From: Tenacibaculum mesophilum
GTDB lineage: Bacteria; Bacteroidota; Bacteroidia; Flavobacteriales; Flavobacteriaceae
Direction of reading: 5' to 3'
Length of the DNA stretch: 64,000 nt
NCBI RefSeq assembly: GCF_003867075.1
Contig: NZ_CP032544.1
Coordinates: 796,001-860,000, forward strand
Part shown: piece by piece, positions 62,642-64,000 of the stretch
Layout: every line of letters begins with the position of its first letter
How positions within the stretch are numbered: the first letter of the stretch is position 1
The notes under the pieces: model-generated
Told to the model about the DNA's origin: nothing
The model's input: the letters and a program-made list of their open reading frames with translations, nothing else
The model's database searches: none
Program-made: the position numbers and the translations under genes

Positions 62642-63820
62642 GTGAAAGACGATTTTTTTAAATACCAAGGACAAACAACCCCAAATCCTTTAGCTATTGA
62701 AATTTCACATGCCAAAGGAAGTTATATTTATGATAGCAACGGAAAAGCGATGCTAGATTTTGTTGCAGGAGTTTCTGCAAATAGTTTAGGACATAATCAT
62801 CCTAAGGTAAATGAAGCTATAAAAAATCAATTGGAACAATATACCCATGTAATGGTGTATGGTGAGTTTATACAAAAACCTCAATTAGAGTTGTGCAAAG
62901 CCTTGGCTGCTACCTTACCTCCTAACCTTTCGTCTGTTTATCTGGTAAATTCTGGTACCGAAGCTACCGAAGGTGCTCTAAAATTAGCCAAACGTTTTAC
63001 GGGTAGAAGTGAAATTATTGCCGCTAAAAATGCGTATCATGGAAATACACAAGGTGCTATGAGTGTTTGTGGTGCCGAACAACAAAATCGTGCATTTCGT
63101 CCGTTAATTCCAGGAAGTAAGTTTATTGAATACAACAACGAAATAGATTTAGAAAAAATAACATCTAAAACAGCGGGTGTTATCTTAGAAACCATCCAAG
63201 GAGGTGCAGGATTTATCGAGCCTAAAAATAACTACTTAACAAAAGTAAAACAACGTTGTGAAGAAGTTGGAGCTTTATTAATTTTAGATGAAATTCAATC
63301 AGGAATTGGACGTACAGGAAAATTTTGGGGATTTGAAAATTACAATGTTATCCCTGATATTATTATTACAGGAAAAGGTTTAGGTGGTGGAATGCCAATC
63401 GGCGCTTTTATAGCTTCTTTTGAAATAATGAACTGTTTAAAAGAACACCCGAAATTAGGACATATTACTACGTTTGGCGGCCATCCTGTAATTGCGAGTG
63501 CTGGATTGGCGACCGTACAAGAAATCACTTCCTCTAACTTAATGGAAGAAGCCTTACGAAAAGAAAAAATTATTCGCGATGCCTTTAAGAATCACCCTGC
63601 GGTTAAAGAAATTAGAGGAAAAGGATTTATGCTTGCCTTATTAGTAGATACTCCTGAAGCTGCCTCTCAAGTAATTTTAAACTGTTTAGACAAAGGACTA
63701 ATTTTATTCTGGTTACTTTTTGAAGGAAGAGCCATTCGTATCACCCCTCCACTAACTATTTCTGATGAGGAAATAGAAAAAGGGTGTGAACTTATTGTAA
63801 GTGAGTTGGATAAGTTGTAG
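62642..63820 (+). CDS. Class III PLP-dependent aminotransferase (acetylornithine/ornithine-type)
   Basis: 392 aa from a GTG at 62642, directly before the conserved DFFKYQGQTTPNPLAIEISH start. Motifs: LDFVAGVSANSLGHNHPKV, NSGTEATEGALKLAKRFTGR, NAYHGNTQGAMSVCG, LILDEIQSGIGRTGKFWGFE and the PLP lysine in ITGKGLGGGMPIGAFIAS. The family transfers an amino group from ornithine-like donors, but it is not in an arg operon here, so the exact substrate is open. It is likely cotranscribed with the OstA-like gene. Confidence 0.9.
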   Translation: MKDDFFKYQGQTTPNPLAIEISHAKGSYIYDSNGKAMLDFVAGVSANSLGHNHPKVNEAIKNQLEQYTHVMVYGEFIQKPQLELCKALAATLPPNLSSVYLVNSGTEATEGALKLAKRFTGRSEIIAAKNAYHGNTQGAMSVCGAEQQNRAFRPLIPGSKFIEYNNEIDLEKITSKTAGVILETIQGGAGFIEPKNNYLTKVKQRCEEVGALLILDEIQSGIGRTGKFWGFENYNVIPDIIITGKGLGGGMPIGAFIASFEIMNCLKEHPKLGHITTFGGHPVIASAGLATVQEITSSNLMEEALRKEKIIRDAFKNHPAVKEIRGKGFMLALLVDTPEAASQVILNCLDKGLILFWLLFEGRAIRITPPLTISDEEIEKGCELIVSELDKL

Positions 63821-64000
63821 TTTATCAACAATTCAACACCCTAAAATTATTATTATGTAAGAATTAAAAATAAATATAGTAACTTTAAACAACTGGACTA
63901 GTGCTTTTCATAGGAGCCATTGTTATGTGTAGTTATTCTATTTCTAAATCAAAGTTTAATTTAATTAAAGAAACTTTATGAGATGGGTAATTAGTTGATA

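Noticed and set aside
1..64000. CRISPR arrays, tRNA/rRNA genes, insertion sequences, prophage or defence-island genes
   Set aside because: No spaced identical repeats, cloverleaf-type or rRNA sequence, transposase or integrase motifs, or known defence genes were seen on either strand.

Overview
The window is AT-rich chromosome from a member of the Bacteroidota, almost certainly family Flavobacteriaceae and probably close to Tenacibaculum or Polaribacter. This placement is inferred from gene content and style: BshA (bacillithiol), an Oar-like TonB-dependent receptor, an rpsF-rpsR-rplI block, DUF3810 and DUF1572 proteins, a split transketolase, few Shine-Dalgarno sequences, and many promoters of the Bacteroidota form TTG-N(17-23)-TAnnTTTG. 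No transposase, phage gene, CRISPR array, tRNA or rRNA was seen.

Layout. 1-5.7 kb is a plus-strand run: DUF1015 (cut by the window edge), a YggS-type PLP protein, an exonuclease/GIY-YIG fusion, a K+ channel, miaA, an OmpH/Skp protein and DUF1853. 6.1-12.2 kb holds typA, a LETM1-like protein, proline dehydrogenase, aroB and an MscS channel. 11.7-16.4 kb is a stress island: Dps, a secreted protein, DUF1328, a small membrane protein with a decayed SRAP-like protein, patatin and DUF2383. 16.5-20.6 kb has bshA, an N-terminal transketolase half and a TPR-HTH transmembrane regulator. 20.6-22.6 kb carries two tandem paralogues of a family I do not recognise. 23-35.2 kb holds dnaB, DUF3810, pepT, lysA, a large TonB-dependent receptor and three ribosomal protein genes. 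35.7-40.8 kb holds an LRR lipoprotein, an EamA exporter, a DJ-1/PfpI protein, a Crp/Fnr regulator and a methyltransferase. 41.1-48.5 kb is the complete hisGDCBHAF(IE) operon with a leader peptide and attenuator. 48.7-51.1 kb is a sigma / anti-sigma-like / outer-membrane barrel set. 51.6-56.3 kb has rsh (ppGpp), a Fur-family regulator, purA and DUF1572. 56.3-59.3 kb is a nirK-nirV-SCO copper nitrite reductase operon. 59.4-63.8 kb has a PLP decarboxylase, an OstA/LptA-like protein and a class III aminotransferase.

The most notable find is a shared promoter architecture in the stress island. Five promoters (dps, the secreted protein, DUF1328, the small-membrane/SRAP-like operon, and one pointing at DUF2383) each carry two direct repeats of NNATGAGY with exactly 13 bp between repeats and exactly 23 bp from the second repeat to a TAnTTTTG -7 box. 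This looks like the site of one dedicated activator, resembling LytTR-type direct-repeat sites, whose gene is not in the window. Other notable items are the His-codon leader peptide with mutually exclusive pause, antiterminator and terminator helices; a Fnr-type palindrome near -42 of nirK; a structured-RNA candidate upstream of rsh; an SRAP-like protein lacking every catalytic residue; and the tandem unknown paralogues at 20.6-22.6 kb.
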